Positions 15,101 to 30,100 of a stretch of 64,000 nucleotides of DNA are shown here, in pieces; position 1 is the first letter of the stretch; each line of letters starts with the position of its first letter. The translations under genes were made by a program, and so were the position numbers. This DNA comes from Pararge aegeria (lineage: Eukaryota; Arthropoda; Insecta; Lepidoptera; Nymphalidae): the NCBI RefSeq assembly GCF_905163445.1, contig NC_053181.1, positions 7,192,001-7,256,000 of the forward strand. Reading direction: 5' to 3'. The notes under the pieces were generated by a model. It was not told where the DNA came from, made no database searches, and was given only the letters and a program-made list of their open reading frames with translations.

Positions 15101-18100
15101 AATAACTTCCGTATAACAATATCGTTCTGTAATACTTCATCATCATCGTAAAGTATGACACGAAGATTCTCGCCGAAACCGATGATTGAAATTTATTAAA
15201 GAAGCAGGCTTCCATTTAGGACTTATCATGAGCTAAAACTGAAGTCAAGTAATTTGTAGTTGGAAAAAGCAACATTTTATAATACATTGCTAAAGATTTA
15301 ACTAACGAACCTTGATCTTCACACTTAGACAATATTTAAATTTTGGCCGAATAACCTAGTTAGTTCTACGAGTGGTGAATCTTACAAAAGCAGACATCAT
15401 ACATCCGTCTATGTATCTAGTCAAATACTTTAAATGAGCAAATCTTGTATATATGCTCCTAAATATATATGTGGATATATATTTACAATATATATCTCTA
15501 TTCTGAATCGATTTATATAATTTTAGTATGCCGGAGGTTTGGGGGGCGTGTTTTCAGGCAATAACAAACCTGCTACAATATCATATCAATACGAAGGTAA
15601 ATTTTACCATAATCTACAAGGTTATAAAAGCATAGGTGGTAAATCGGCTGGCATTCCGACATGAGAAGATCCCGGTTCGACTCCAGATTATTATTATTTC
15701 CACTTTTTTTGCAAGACACCCGAAGACCTCGATTTGAGTCTAGATGATTATTTTTTCCCTTTCATTATGCTCGGTATTATTTTTTATACACAAGAAAATG
15801 ACCATAGCTTGACCATCCAGTACCTAACTTATCTTTTAAACGTGTTACTCACCTCACACATTTGCAACTGAAACAGTCTCCGTTCTTTCTCCATCTCATC
15901 AGCTATTTCAGCCGATGTGACCTCACTCCTGATAAGACCAGCCTCCTTCGCCTGTGACTTCTTCTCCTTTTCTATCTTCAGGTACTTGGACTCGTAGTCT
16001 TTGGAAGCCTTGTCGAATGGCCTTTTCAGATCACCTCTGACGCCTCTGAGATCACCCTTCAGAAGACTGTCCACGGGAAACATGACTATGTTGTTTATGT
16101 TCTGCATCTGAGGACGAAAAACATGATTAATCATAGAAAACAAATATAGGAAATCATATCATGGATATTGCGTTGATATTTTATGAATACTCAGTTTTTT
16201 TCTTTCCCATAAAATAAACTATACGCGAACTGTCATTGTGGTTCGATCGGTTGTGACTATTCGATCGGCTCACGAGTGTGAAATTTTGAAACTTTTAGCT
16301 TCATAATGAAAGCATTATTTTATTCTTCAACACAAAGGAGAAAAATAATGTTTAAAAAGGTACATCTAAAATTAATCTAACAAAATTAAAAGTTAATTTA
16401 ACACCGACAAAAATATATTTGTAAAAATAACGTACAGTGATTAGTCAGTCTATCATTTTAACTGATTTTAATAAGGAAAGCTGCAACCATGAAACCTCTT
16501 TAGATACAAATCACACTTGCGTCTTTGATTAACGGTAACTAAAGGACAAAAAAATTATAATATGTACTAAGTACTTGCTTGTATTTGCACTTGTTTATAC
16601 TAGATGTAAAATTTATAGCCTAATTTAGTATCTATATTCATAAATCACCCAGCACAATTAATTGCCTTCTAACGCAACTGTAAATTTAATGCAAGACCAC
16701 AATATCCTTCACAAGCAGTAAACCAAATAAAACCTACAAACCTATTTAAGACACTCGTTAAAAGCGAGTAGCAAACTAGGTTAGCTATATAAAATGCTAA
16801 TAAATGATGCAATGGCTGTTTGTTGTCTATTTTTTTTTAACCAGGGCTCGATTTTACATTTTATAATAACCAGTTCTAGAAATAGCCAGATACACTAGCA
16901 AGAACGTTATTTTTTGGAAGGATGTTTCACTCTTACTCTCACTACAATTGACTCTAATATATGACCAAGTACCCCAATAAATGACATCAGTTTTATCATT
17001 AAAAAAATGTACATTTGTTAAAGAATTAGAGCATTATTTACACGGAACACGATAAAAATTAAAAAGAAAACCAGGTTACTACTTGTTATTTGTTATGCTC
17101 GACACAGTAAAGGAGCTGATGGTTTAGTGCCGGGAGAACACCTCAAGTGCCCCGACTTCGGAAAAAGTCATATTTTGTAGATGGTTACGAGAAGTTGACA
17201 TTCGGCTATTTATAAATTAGATTCGATTGCAAACCTACCCACTAAAAAGCGTGTTTTTTTTTACAAAAATGAACTGAATTTTGTTACACAAGAAATAAAT
17301 ATTTTCTACAACATTTTACGTCTTGGTAGTTGGTACCGACTTAAATATATAATATTTATTTATTGCTTTTTAGTTGTACCTATAACAAAGTCGATTCTTT
17401 TTTGTCAAATAATTTTTTCGCATCTCTTTTATTAAACTGCTCTGAATATTTAGCCGAAAAGAAAGTGTAACCGAACATAGCAATGCAAAAATCTGGTGCC
17501 AATAATTCTTATGTAAAGCAATCTCTAATCTAACCTAAATTAACAAGTCTAAGTGATGTTCTTTTTTACATTCGCACTTTTTTAAACTTGTTTCTTGAAG
17601 TTAGTTTAGCTTAAAGATTTGACAACAGATTCTCACGATTTCTCAGTGACTGGTATACCTACTCAATATATTATTTTTCATGATAACAGTAAATATTATT
17701 TTAATCATGAATTAGGAAATTCTGATAACTCATATTATATTGTGCATCCTAAAAAACAAAGTATAAAACCACATAAGTAAATGATAAAACCCCTCGTAAG
17801 GGTTAATTGTGAAATCAAATGGAGCGGACACGCTACTGACAGACGAGAGGGCCAATGACAAAGGGGTGCCTCACAATGAAACCCTTCCTGAACATTGTCG
17901 GAGACCACTGAACACAGCATGTTAATTGGTACGCTACAAGAAAATTGCTGACGATGTTACAACGATGAAAACATTACAATGGCGGAAGGGTAATTATCTA
18001 TAGACGGTAAGAGTATATATGAGACAAACTTAAAACATACTTCATTGAAGTAGCCTTTTACAACCTTTTATTAATCTTTAAAGGTCTGCATGTTGTTGAG

Positions 18101-21100
18101 ACGAAATTAAGTCTTCCCATTGAACATTTTACTTCCCACTCCACTGATTTTTTTCGAAAACGTCTTGCTTATACAATACAGCTTTAGTCTTATCTGCTTG
18201 TAGAGTTTCGATGATATTAGATTCATTGAGAAATAAACAGACCGTCAGATTCAGTACTGATCAGATGACATCTATAACATAATTCAATTATGCTTGCCTC
18301 TCCCTAATAATGGATTCTTAATGGACTGTTAATAGGCTTTTAGCTGTAATTGGACTACATTAGAATATTATAAAATAGCTTATATGTTCATTTGCTGATT
18401 AATGAGAACTTTTAATATCTATTTTATGGTATTCATTCATCTGTGGTATTCTTAGTAATACTAACTGACTAGACCCGACTTCGGCGAGTCACTTTTTAAG
18501 AGTTGGATTATTTTAGATTATAAATTGTGTTTTATTTACTTAAATACCAGAAGCAAATATGGATGCAGATCTCTCAAAGATTCTTTTGATCTGCAGGAAT
18601 TTTGCAAGAGAAAATTAAGCTTTCAATCAAATGTACGCCCGTTAGCATTATAATTGAATAATACAGACAATTTTTATTATTTATTTATCAAATAAAACTA
18701 CACAAAAAAAATGTATTAAAGCACCACGAAAGAAAATGTAGTACTTACTTAAATAAATAACAAGAAGATATTAACGATTAAGGATGTTTTCTTAAAACTA
18801 AGGAAGTACCTAGTGTAGAATATTTGTTTTATTAAAAACGAACGTAAGTGATTACGAAGATTACAAAAGCGAGCAAGAGAAATATGTGTCAAGTGACGTT
18901 GCTACCGTACGAGTGGAATAGCAGAAATCGCGAATTGTTTCGAAACAACGATTTAACAATAAAACTCGTGTTTTCATCTGGAAATAAATACGAGAAAATT
19001 GTTAGGATAAAACAATTGTGACACAAAGAAAAAGAACGGAGTCAGTAGGTATAGCGAAATGTGGAAGCTTTAGTGAACAAAATGAATCGCTTGGAATACT
19101 GGGTCAGTAGGTAAGGTATGTATTAAGAGTAATTTTATTTTTAATTGTAGTGAACTAAACTTTTATCCAGTACATACTTTTTTGTACAAGGCAAGTTGGA
19201 AATGTAAAACGTTACGTATATTTAAAACATTTTCATATTAAAACAATAAAATGAAGAGTACAGAAAACCTGACAGAACTGCAAAGTTCAATTTATCACTA
19301 TCATTATTATCAACCCATTATCGGCCCACTACATGCCACCGGTTTCAACTCAGAATGAGAAAGGTTTAGGCCGTAGTCTACCACGCTGGCAAAGTGCGGA
19401 TTGATAGACTTCACTCGGCCTTGAGAATTTTATGTAGGTAATATAATAGAATAGATAACAAGCAGCCATAACCACATCAATGATTCTCAGCGAAGTTCTA
19501 GGTGACAATGTATTTGTACACAATACTCAACCAGACCAGCGCGTACAAAACACACAACAACCATCGAATACTCAAATGTTTTCAAGGACACTAGGCCCCT
19601 CCAAACACGCGGAATAAATAGATCTTACCCAAATCATACACAGACTCAACAAAATACAGAGGCAGAGGGAGAGGAAGAAGAAGAAGTAGAGAACACCATA
19701 ATATAAATATATAAATATAATGATAATAGATAAATATAATGGAGATATAGATCTCCTCTTCACGATGTTTTTCTTTACCGTTTAAAGCAAGTGATATTGG
19801 AATTGCTTAAATTAAAAATGCACATAACTCCGATATGTCAGTGGTGCGTTCCGGGGCTCGAACTCGGTCTCCACGAAAGGAAAGCCGAAGCCTTACCCAG
19901 TAGCAGTTCCAATAAATTCAATTTTATCATCACATTTAATTGTGACACGATAACATGAGATCTTCCAGAATGCATTCGCTACAAAGGACCGGAGCATCCT
20001 CAGAAGATGTTGACTATAAGTCAGATCGCAATTACACAACTGATTATCACTGCCAAAAGCGATAAGAATTACATTGCATTTCTCCTTAAGTATTTGTCTT
20101 GTAATTTAAACAATATTTTAATATTAGTGGGTAGGGCTTTACCCATAAACTTTTCGGGGGGACCGAGTTCGATCACCGACACGCACCTCTGATTTTAGTG
20201 CTTTTTTAGTTTATGCAATTAAAAAATACTTGCTTACGATGAAGAAAAACAACGTGATCCATAATGTTCTGAAAGGCGTCACAACTTTAGAAATTCGTAC
20301 ATGGACTATGAACCAAACTCTTCTCAGTCTGTGAGGAGACCCGTTCACGGCAGTGGGCCAGTAAAGGATTGATAATGATGAATGCTTACAAAAATACCCT
20401 TCTTTTTTTGTCACACGTGTTGTTACGAGCTATAAATAGGTGTTCAGACGGTTCAGGTATTCAGAATGGCAGGTCAGGAGCTCGAGGTTGGAAATATGAC
20501 ACTGCTTTGATGCATCAATGTTGCACCTTAATTATCCACAACTAGAACGCATTACATACTACTGAAAGTTTATGTTAATTTATCACAAGCCGATTTCGGT
20601 TTACTTAGAATATATATAATGTAACCCAATTTTATTACAAGACGTACACAGCATGTTGCACGGTTATACCTAATCTAATTATACTTGATGCAATCAATGG
20701 TTCGATTAATTTAATTCTTTTCTCTAGCCGAAAAACGGTTGGGGACTTCTCCCGGGACTTCACCATCATCTCCTTGTGGCGAGCATAAATTGCTTACCTA
20801 CTATATAAAATTAAGGAAGCGCAACCCGTGTACTTAATACTTATTGTTGTATTCGTTCCAGTGGCTATAATATCCGAAAAGTGCGCAAGTTCAATTTTTG
20901 TTTATTATTCACCAAAATACAATGGGACCACCTCAGAGGTTATGACATACCAAACGAAATAGAACCATCAAATCGTTTTGTAATTGGCGGAGTAATCGCG
21001 TAACAAATAGACAAAAACCATAAATGTCTCACACATATTATGTGCCCGGACAGCGTAACTAATTCCCTGGACTGTATCCAAATGATGTAACGCCTAGTAC

Positions 21101-24100
21101 CTAACATTACTTTATCTGCTACAATCTCAAGAGTATATTCAATACAATACTTCTACGTCACGCGATACTCATAACACGTCGTAAACGCGGTCGATTAAAC
21201 ACAAAAATATAAGCATGCTGAATTGTATACAACAAAAGTGTTTTCGCTTTCCGCAATCTTTGCATTGCAAAAGCATAATTTATCTCAAGTGCGTCTGTGT
21301 AGAACATTTTACTATCTTTCTATACATTTATATAAGTGTTTTAAAAGTATTGGCTGAGCTTTTTTTTTAAATACAGAGTTAATTCTCGCCAAATTGGACT
21401 TTTTGGTACTGGTTCAGAATTGACATTATTTAGTGATCAAGAAAATAAAAATTATCTTCTAGTTTTAGTCATAGTGCTATGTAATTCTTATTATGGCTTT
21501 TGGCAGTGATAATCATCATTTTGTTTTTTTATGCCACATAAATACCCTCGTATGACTAAACTCAGTAACCGGTGATAGCGACTTCGGCGTATGTGCGCTT
21601 TAAGGACTGACCTTATTTAAAGTAATTAAATATAAATATTGAAATAATTCAACGGTGAAACAAAACACCACAACAAAATAGGAGTGAATCCGATCCCTAT
21701 AAAAAAATTTACTTATTTTTGACAGTCACGGAACAAAACCTCGTATTCCTTGAATAATTTAAGATAACTCAGTTTTTATTTGGACTTGGTTGCAGAGTGA
21801 ATTCTTGTGAGTTGATTCGCAAGCTTCGATTTTTGTATTGTCATATATATATATTTATATATTTATATATTTTTTTACATTATTGTTAACTTCTGAAATG
21901 AAAATCTTATACGATACAAAGTTATCGGCTATTACATCACACAAATGCAACAACAAATTCTTGCGTTTTTCTATTATGCGAATGTATCCCTCGTAACAAA
22001 ATGATAATGAAACAATGAGCGTAGATCTAATTAAGTAGCACGTGCGTGCTCTGTTCTTTTCCGTTGAATGCAAATTATCAGCCGTGTTTAAAGTCGGTTA
22101 GTATGGAGTTAAAAATAATATCAGATACCTTACGTTTTTTTAAGTTACATGAATAGTTTTGAGCAAGAAATGGAACTGAGGAGGCCAGCGATGGAAAAAT
22201 TAAGGGATTTAAGATGTCAACTTATTCTTCTGACAAAATTAAATTCCATCAACCGAGAGGCCTAGGTGTTTAACCTCATGTGTCTGTAATTACACCAGCA
22301 ACCCATGCCCTTCGGAGCGGAACAAAGCAACACGCTTGGTGGCAGAAATAAGCATAGCGGCAGTACTGCCTCAGGCGAGCACTGTCACAAAAAGCTTTAT
22401 TCTAATAAAAGTTGGTTTGGCCTTCAATTACGCAGCGATCGAGCAAAGGGTTGACGTGATATTTGGCATAAAGACAATTTATGAGTCGGGCCATAGACGT
22501 GTTATCCTTAAAAAACAGTTTAATTAGATACAGTTAAAGCTTCTCTGTTATAACCTCATCACGCTTATAAGGTAAAAGGTATTTATAAAGCCGCGGGCAC
22601 TTCCAGTTATAATGAAAAAAGCGTAAAAAAACATCAGAAGTGAGATCTTACATCACAAGAACAACTAGTTCAACACGCATTCCCGCATCTGTTTTTTGCG
22701 ATGCGACTGTATTCCCATTAAAAAATAATATAATAACGAAACAATGATCTAATTGAGAGCACGCGCGTGCTCTATTCTTGTTGACTATTGTATGCAAATT
22801 GAGTGCCGCGAGATCGTTGTTATTTCACCGGTTGGATTGTATATAATCATAATGTACTCCGCGGTATTTATCGAATGATAACGTATATGCTCTATATGCT
22901 GAGTCTGCCACTTGCGGTAATTAATCTCAATCTCAAACATTGGATAGAAGCAGACGTTACTTTGTTACTTTGCAGCAATCAATAATACACAATGCACGTT
23001 AAACTTCATTGGTTAAAATGCTTGATGAAGTGTGTTGCTTGCTGTGTGGTCAAGCTTGGTTGATGCATTTAACAAACAAGACATTTGACCGCGGCGCTTA
23101 AGATTACTTTACCGCGAACTACACATGTTAACATCTAACAACCTAGCGACGTTGGATGGGTTGTTTGGTTTCCAACTTTATTCCACGATATCTACTTAGT
23201 ATCTAGTCCGAACCTACCACTTACCTGACCATATTTAACAAATCTATCAATATAAAGCCCGTTTATCTAACTTTTAATAACTAAGTTAGTTTTATGACGA
23301 GGTATATTTAATCAGACACCTGTATTTCATCTAGAGTTACAACGACCACTTCTTCAACTGTAGAGTGGTAAAGGACTACGCCCCCAAAGCTTTTTTAATC
23401 GAATGCGTCCAGTCACAATAAAAACCTCCTTTTAATATGATTTTAGAGGCGGGGCGACATTTGTTGCTCAATAGATCATCTTTTCTTATGATTTTTTTTA
23501 GTGCTTAAACCATGGAGGGATCAAATTATAAGATATCCGACATATATCTTTTCTTTACAAAAGTTTTAGTTCTTGTACCTTACCATGCATCTTACCAATA
23601 ATAAAAAAAAACATAAAGCAGTATTTCCGGCACTTATACTCCTTAGCATAAGCCTCAGAGAACAGCGAGAGTAGATTGTAATGTAATTATCATTGAGACA
23701 GAAAGGTACAACCGGTGAAGGAATCGGAGCGTAAAGCTCGTGACTCCTCACGCGAAACGTGACAAGTTGTGGAGCTATCGAGTTATGAGCTAGGACACGT
23801 TAAAGAAACTAACCTCTCACTACCTGTAGCCTTAGCTCGCAATCGAAGAGTCGTTTTCGAGTATGGAAATACTTGGTTAGTTTATTTTATTCCACTGGAA
23901 GTTAACCCTTGACTGCAATTTCACCTGGTGGCTAAGTGATGATGCAGTCCAAGATGGTAACGGGCTAATCTGTTAGGGGTATGGCACTTATATGAAATCC
24001 ATACACCTAATCGGTTTCTACGCGACGTCGCGTCGTACCTGAACGCTAAATCGCTTAGCGGCACGTTTTTGTCGGTACGTAACTAGCAACGACTGTAGTC

Positions 24101-27100
24101 TCTCGTAAAAAATCAGCAATTATAAATTCGCCAAAGGTCGCCAAATAAGGTTATGCTCTACATTGTGTTAAAGCTCAGATTTGCATTCAATTTTCTATCT
24201 AACTCGGGCTTTCGAAAAACAGGCTATGTAAAACAAAAATCTGAAGTAAGTACAGGACTTAAAAAAAACTACAGACTCTAAAAAGAGTTAAATTAGGGCC
24301 ATTTTACTTTGCGACAGAGTTCAATGCTCGAAAACGAATCCTCGATAGTGAGCGAGCCAATCTTGAACTAGGGCTACTGAGATAGTCGTAAACCTATAAA
24401 TTACCAGGACTACAAATATTTAACAAAATTTAACAAACGTTTTTCTTTGTGAAAATCAGCGGTATTTCTATAAACTAATTTTACAATAACGCTGTTTTTT
24501 AATTACGGTTGTTGAAAGTGAGTACATTACAATACAATTTGCGCCTCAAATAATTTAAAACAAAGTGGGATATTAAAAAGGTCTAATGAACAAATAATAA
24601 ATTCTACAATACTTAAATGACACGATCAGCCATCTCATTCTAACTGAATTTTCTGATACCGCGTTTCTGGCGGTCCATGTGCGTGTTCACATCGCAATTA
24701 TACACAGACAACATCAACAGGTAAGGAACTATCGGAAGAGTTACTGAATACAAGGGTGTTACAGTGCTTCTATTTTTAATTTTATTGCTTCCAATATATT
24801 GAGTGATGGATTGATTGATTAAAGGAATTATTTCAAATGTCTCTTTTAACGGTGAAATCATCGTGTGTTCCAGTAAATTCTATATAGCGGTCTTAAATAC
24901 AAACTTTGTCAGCATGATGGACTGCGGCCTAAACTCTCCTCGTTGTTCAATCCTAATTAATTCAATTTAGTTTCGATTTTTATATCATATATTATCCAAA
25001 AAATATTAAGTGTAATTGGGCAGGTCTTTGTTATCGCGGCAAGGCAAAAGGACAAAGGATTGCGCCGTGTCAAGGGCAGGTCGGGGATTCTGCGCAGTCC
25101 CCGGGGACGCTGGTTCGACGTACACCAGGAGAACTAAACTGGAGCGAGGTTGCCCTCCTACCAATGCTTAAGTATCACGCGGTTAGGCTTGAAAGTTAAA
25201 ACGGATTACCTCACTGAAACTTAAACATAAAAGTTGTTTGCATTCTAATTATTGTACCTATACTAGATGCAGAATACCGAGCTCTTCCAGGGAACTTGTA
25301 AGTTAAGGTTTTCTTTTCTTATATTTACCTAATCATAACTTTTCCGGCAATTTACTATAATAGCATAGGTAACCGTAAAACTTATCGCGTTTTCGTGCTT
25401 GGTTTTAACCACAGAAGTCACCTTATTCAACTGTTCTGTGTTTTAATCACTCAGCATGGATTCGCTTATGTGATAGAATCATGCCTACCTAGCGGCAATC
25501 CAGTTCTTACCAAAATAGTTTGTTAAGTGCATTAATTGTTTTAATACTTCTATTTAATATTCGAGAAAGTAGAGTAACGTCTAGTCGAACAACCTTATTA
25601 TCCTCGTATTAATGTCATAGTGTAAAACACACGTCCTCTCTCATACACATAGGACAGGAAGATTTATAGCATAGATACATCACGCTGGTCCAATGCAGGC
25701 TGCTGGGCTCTAACAATTATTATTATAACTTAGTAAGTAAAATTATCTGAGACGATACGAAATCTTAACCTGCTTTTCGAGGCACGCTAATCGTTGTCGT
25801 TGTCGATGTGAATTTCTCAAATGTGGGTTGAGACCGCGAATATTAGTGTTGCCCAAATTCAGTCTTGGTCTTGCAGTCTTGGTCTTGTTCTTGCGTTTTT
25901 GCAAGACCAAGACCAAGAACAAGACCGCGTATTTTTAGCAAGACCAAGACCAAGACTGACCGTGCAAGACTTGAGCAAGAACAAGACATAGCCTGCAAGA
26001 CTCTTGCGTCTTGCAGCTAGGACTTAGCGCTATTTCACGGAGTAGTTAGGTGTAACAGTTCGGTGTATAGGTAGGTAGGTACGCTTAGGAATTCTATGAG
26101 ACGCAAAAAACTATATCAAAGAATATGAAAAACTGGACCTATGCGCATTACGACTAATACCATAAACATAGCGAATAAAAAAATATCTATTAAAATCAAA
26201 CTGAGTGCATGCATAGTTATGTTTTAACCATCGGCACTTTGATAATGCGGCATCAAAGGTTTTGTACTTACTTCTCAAAGAAATTTGCCGCTTTTCGGAA
26301 GTACATGGTTATGATACACGCGCCGGCGGCTTCTTTTGAAATCTAAAACAATCGTTGCCGCCGCGCCGAAATCATAACATTTGACACTATTCATGCAAAA
26401 TAATTTCGAATTTTAAGAGTACCTACAGGTGTTCCAAAGAATAAATAAGTTTCAGATTGGTGATTTTAGATTGGTGGAGGACGCATGAGACAGAGTATCC
26501 GATTTTATCGAAAATGGCCCGTGATTTTCTCTCAATACCTGCAACTTCAGTACCTGCTGAGAGGTTATTTTCTAAAGCATCATTAGTAATTAGAAAACAT
26601 AGAAATAGGTTAAGTGATGAGTCAGCCAGATGGTTACTTTGTATTAATTCTTGGTCAAAAGAATTGATATAAAGTATCATAACCTAATGATAAAGCTGTT
26701 GATTTGTGTTGTATTTTATTTTTTATTCAAATAAATGATAAATCGTAAAACTCTTGTATTAAATTTCTTATAAGTTGAGGGTTCAATCTCTTTCTAGACA
26801 GATAAGTATTGTTCTTTAAAATACAGTCAAGTTATTGTAATTAATTTGTTTTTTTACATGTTTTAGCAAATGTAAGCTTATAAATCATAAATGTTTATTA
26901 AGAAACAGTTACTTCCATGGAAAACGACATATAGGTCAGTTGATTTTTCGAATTTCTTATCAAATCTTCAGTTATTTATTAATCTGCTTGATCTTTACTA
27001 TGGCTATGTTAATTCAAGCTCACAATGTTCCAATTCTAATACGTTTTTCTAAGATTTAAAGTAAACTTTAATAAATAGTAATAGACTAATAGGTAATTGC

Positions 27101-30100
27101 AAGACTTGCAAGACTCTTGCTGCAAGACCAAGACCAAGACCAAGACTGGGAGCGCAAGACCAAGACCAAGACCAAGACCAGGTGTATTGGCGCAAGACCA
27201 AGACCAAGACTGGCTAAGTCTCGTCTTGTTCTTGCATTTGGGCAACACTAGCGAATATGTGTTAATATAAAATTATCGAGCCGACCCCTTTTAGTGGCCG
27301 GTGCTAACCTTTAAGGACAATGAAGCAGTCCAGTTGATCAACATTGTCGAATCCTTATCGGCCCACTGCAGGGTCACCGCTCAGAATGAGAAGGATTCAG
27401 GCCTAAGTCAACCTCAGTGACCGCCGACTGGCGCAGTGGGCAGCGATCCTGCTTTCTGAGTTCAAGGCCGTGGGTTCGATTCCCACAACTGGAAAATGTT
27501 TGTGATGAGCATGAATGTTTTTCAGTGTCTGGGTGTTTATCTTATACATTATATTATAAGGGTTTATGTATATTATTCATAAAAATATTCATCAGTCATC
27601 TTAGTACCCATAACACAAGCTACGCTTACTTTGGGGCTTGATGGCGATGTGTTTGTTTTCGTATTATATTTATTTATTTATTTAATGGCCAAGTGCGGAT
27701 TACGCACATAAATCCGAAAGGCCAAAGCTCTAAACTTCTCTAGTTGCTAAAGATATATATCCGCGATGATCTAACGGCAGTCATATTGCTATTATGCCTG
27801 GTAACAACGCGTTGCCCAGGGTCGGCTGATCGGTACCCTGACCTATTTGCAAGCACAATATGTGTGCGCCCACACTCGCCCACGTCCAGTCAATCTCCGC
27901 TTAGCGTGCAAAATCGTTTGATACCTCCGTTCTTCCAAGAAGCAATATAATAAATGTGTGCTCTAAGATAGATTTGTGGTAGCTGGGGCTGTAATATAGC
28001 TAAGAAGTAGGAAGGGACTTAACTACATTATTTACTTAGGTATAATTTTTTACCAAGAACACATCGGTAACGATGATTAAGTCCTAAACGGTACAACGCT
28101 TTATCACTTTATAAAATCATCTTAGTCACATCTCGGAAGAGAAGCTTTCCTTCTATAAGAAGGAATAACAAAGAATATTATATAGACTAAAATACATATT
28201 AGTTTTTATTTTTTGACTCACAAATAAAAGACCTATAAAATAAGCTAAAATGCAAAATATATAAATATTATCCTATGAATTTTCCACTTATGCATCAGCC
28301 GACCAGCTAGTTTTCCAAAACTTCGAAAAATACATGAATACAAGTTAACAAAGAATCAACGTAGTTAAAGGACTTATGCCTGTTTTCTCCAATGAGAGGC
28401 AAGGCAATGCCTAAGTAAGTAACCTAATCAAAGAAGATTCCTAGGCATACATTTATCTTTCAGCAATCGATTTTCACTAGGCAACTCATATGATAACCTA
28501 ACTTGTCTATGGTTCTTGCTATAAGGTGTGGTATTTTGGGTTTGTATTATCATATTTTTATGTTTTGTATTATCAATCTTTACGCTCCGCTGAATCGGTG
28601 TCGTAACTTTAGATGGCGTCATCACATAAGAGTTCGTGAAACGCTTTTTTTCTTTACGAATCACCGAAATTAATAAGCATCCGATTCAGGCTATTCATAG
28701 GTTTAGTCAAAACAGGCAGTAGTCTCCGGAAACAGCTACTTTACAATAATGATAAGCAGTGACAAAGCGTACATTTTAAATATTCTTTCTTATTTTGTGA
28801 AGACAAATTGATCATTGGTATCATGGTTGTCAAGGTCATACTCATAATTGAAGTAAGAAGGACGTGTCAGTTTTGAGTAATAACTCAATTATGTTTCAGA
28901 CTAATTTATCTCCCACTTAAATATTTTAAGAGACATCACTTTCACTTCATTAGCAAATCTTAAAGTCAGGGTTCATCAAAGAGAATTAATATAACGGCTG
29001 AAACTCTAATTACGAGAATGTAATTACTTATTATTCTAAATACGTTGCGGTTAAAACCCTCAGTGGCTCTATGTTAGTGACCTTTTAACTTCGGTATAAT
29101 ATTTGTCCGTCGGTTTCTCAACCTGTCCTGACCCTCGGCCGTTTTGTCTCTCTTCCGGAATGTATTCTTCGTCCCCATTATTATCTTTATTTCATTATTT
29201 TTTATCTTTTGTTTTTTAATGCTCGTTTTTTTAATTTGGTTTACAATAAAGTGTATTTCATTCATTCATTTATGTTTCTTATATGCATTACTAGATCTGT
29301 CATTGGCTTAACTCGTCTTGGCTATTTGCGAATACTGTATCTTTAAGGATAATTTGTACCTATAGGGAACTATACCAAGACTAATTTTATTAAAATTCAT
29401 CCAAATCAATCTCAGGGGCAATATCTGGCCTGCTAATTGCTTTAGACCTGAGAGGAAGCGTGCAATTGAACGGATAAAAAGTATTTTCAACTTTCTGGTT
29501 TAGAAAATATCTGAAAACGACAAAGATACCAAGATTATTTATCGTAAATAAACCAAAATATATATATAAGTTTGATTAAATGGCAATTGTATAAATATAA
29601 TAATTTTTATTAGTCAAAAAGTATCGTAATTTTTGAATCGATTTCTAATTATAATTGATTGAAATACAGCTCCGATATCTGGAAACATTTAACTTGGCGG
29701 ATGTGCAAAATAATTCAGTCAATTAGTCAATTATTTATTGGGTTTTTAATGGTAGGGTAAAAGAAATGTTGATAAAAAACAAATAAACATAAAGAAATCA
29801 GACATATTTTTTTTTGATTAAATATACATACGACACGACGCCAAGGCATGTCCATGGGCAATGTCCTTTGTTGTGAATCAAACGTCCATACTTATATTAT
29901 TATGTTTTTGTTTGTCCTTACTTTACGCTCTAACTAAGCAACCGATCGCCTTGATTTTTGGCATCATCAGCAACTGACTCTCAGTTGGAAGGAGGGAGAG
30001 GAACATAGGCTACTTTTTATCACTTGAATACAAGCGTTGCCCGAGGGATTTGTTAAAAAAACAGCAATAAACACGGACAACAGATAGTCATTTTAATAAA

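Larger units (their letters stand above)
5773..15852 (-). other. ASAP intron 4
   Basis: About 10.1 kb. Recognised contents are family C repeats with a 32-bp-arm hairpin (8628-8950), a second family C copy (9735-9960), an exact 68-bp direct repeat pair (8729-8796, 9636-9703), a family E piece (10573-10722), family D (10796-10990), a possible family F piece (11905-11985), an RTE-type LINE end (12950-13098), a CTT microsatellite (13634-13650) and a CA/GA-rich tract (14290-14345). Relatively GC-rich stretches at 6130-6390 and 6990-7115 are unexplained. The rest shows nothing recognisable. Confidence 0.8.
25844..27250 (+). mobile_element. Internally deleted hAT transposon with target site duplication
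   Basis: Perfect 15-bp terminal inverted repeats (TAGTGTTGCCCAAAT at 25844-25858 and its complement at 27236-27250) are flanked by an exact 8-bp duplication GCGAATAT (25836-25843, 27251-27258), the length expected of hAT. Both ends carry dense CAAGAC-type repeats in both orientations. Inside is only a fragment of transposase. At 1407 bp it lacks most of the gene and cannot be autonomous. It is inserted in ASAP intron 3. Confidence 0.93.

Noticed and set aside
26457..26672. A domesticated host gene with a hAT dimerisation domain
   Set aside because: It sits between intact hAT ends with a target duplication, lacks a start codon and has no other domain.
27036..27248. 70-codon frame with GLGLGLG and LVLVLV repeats
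   Set aside because: It is the translation of the CAAGAC repeat array at the hAT right end.
27422..27500. A tRNA gene with A and B boxes
   Set aside because: The sequence does not fold as a full tRNA and runs on into a SINE body and TTTA tail, so it is a SINE head.
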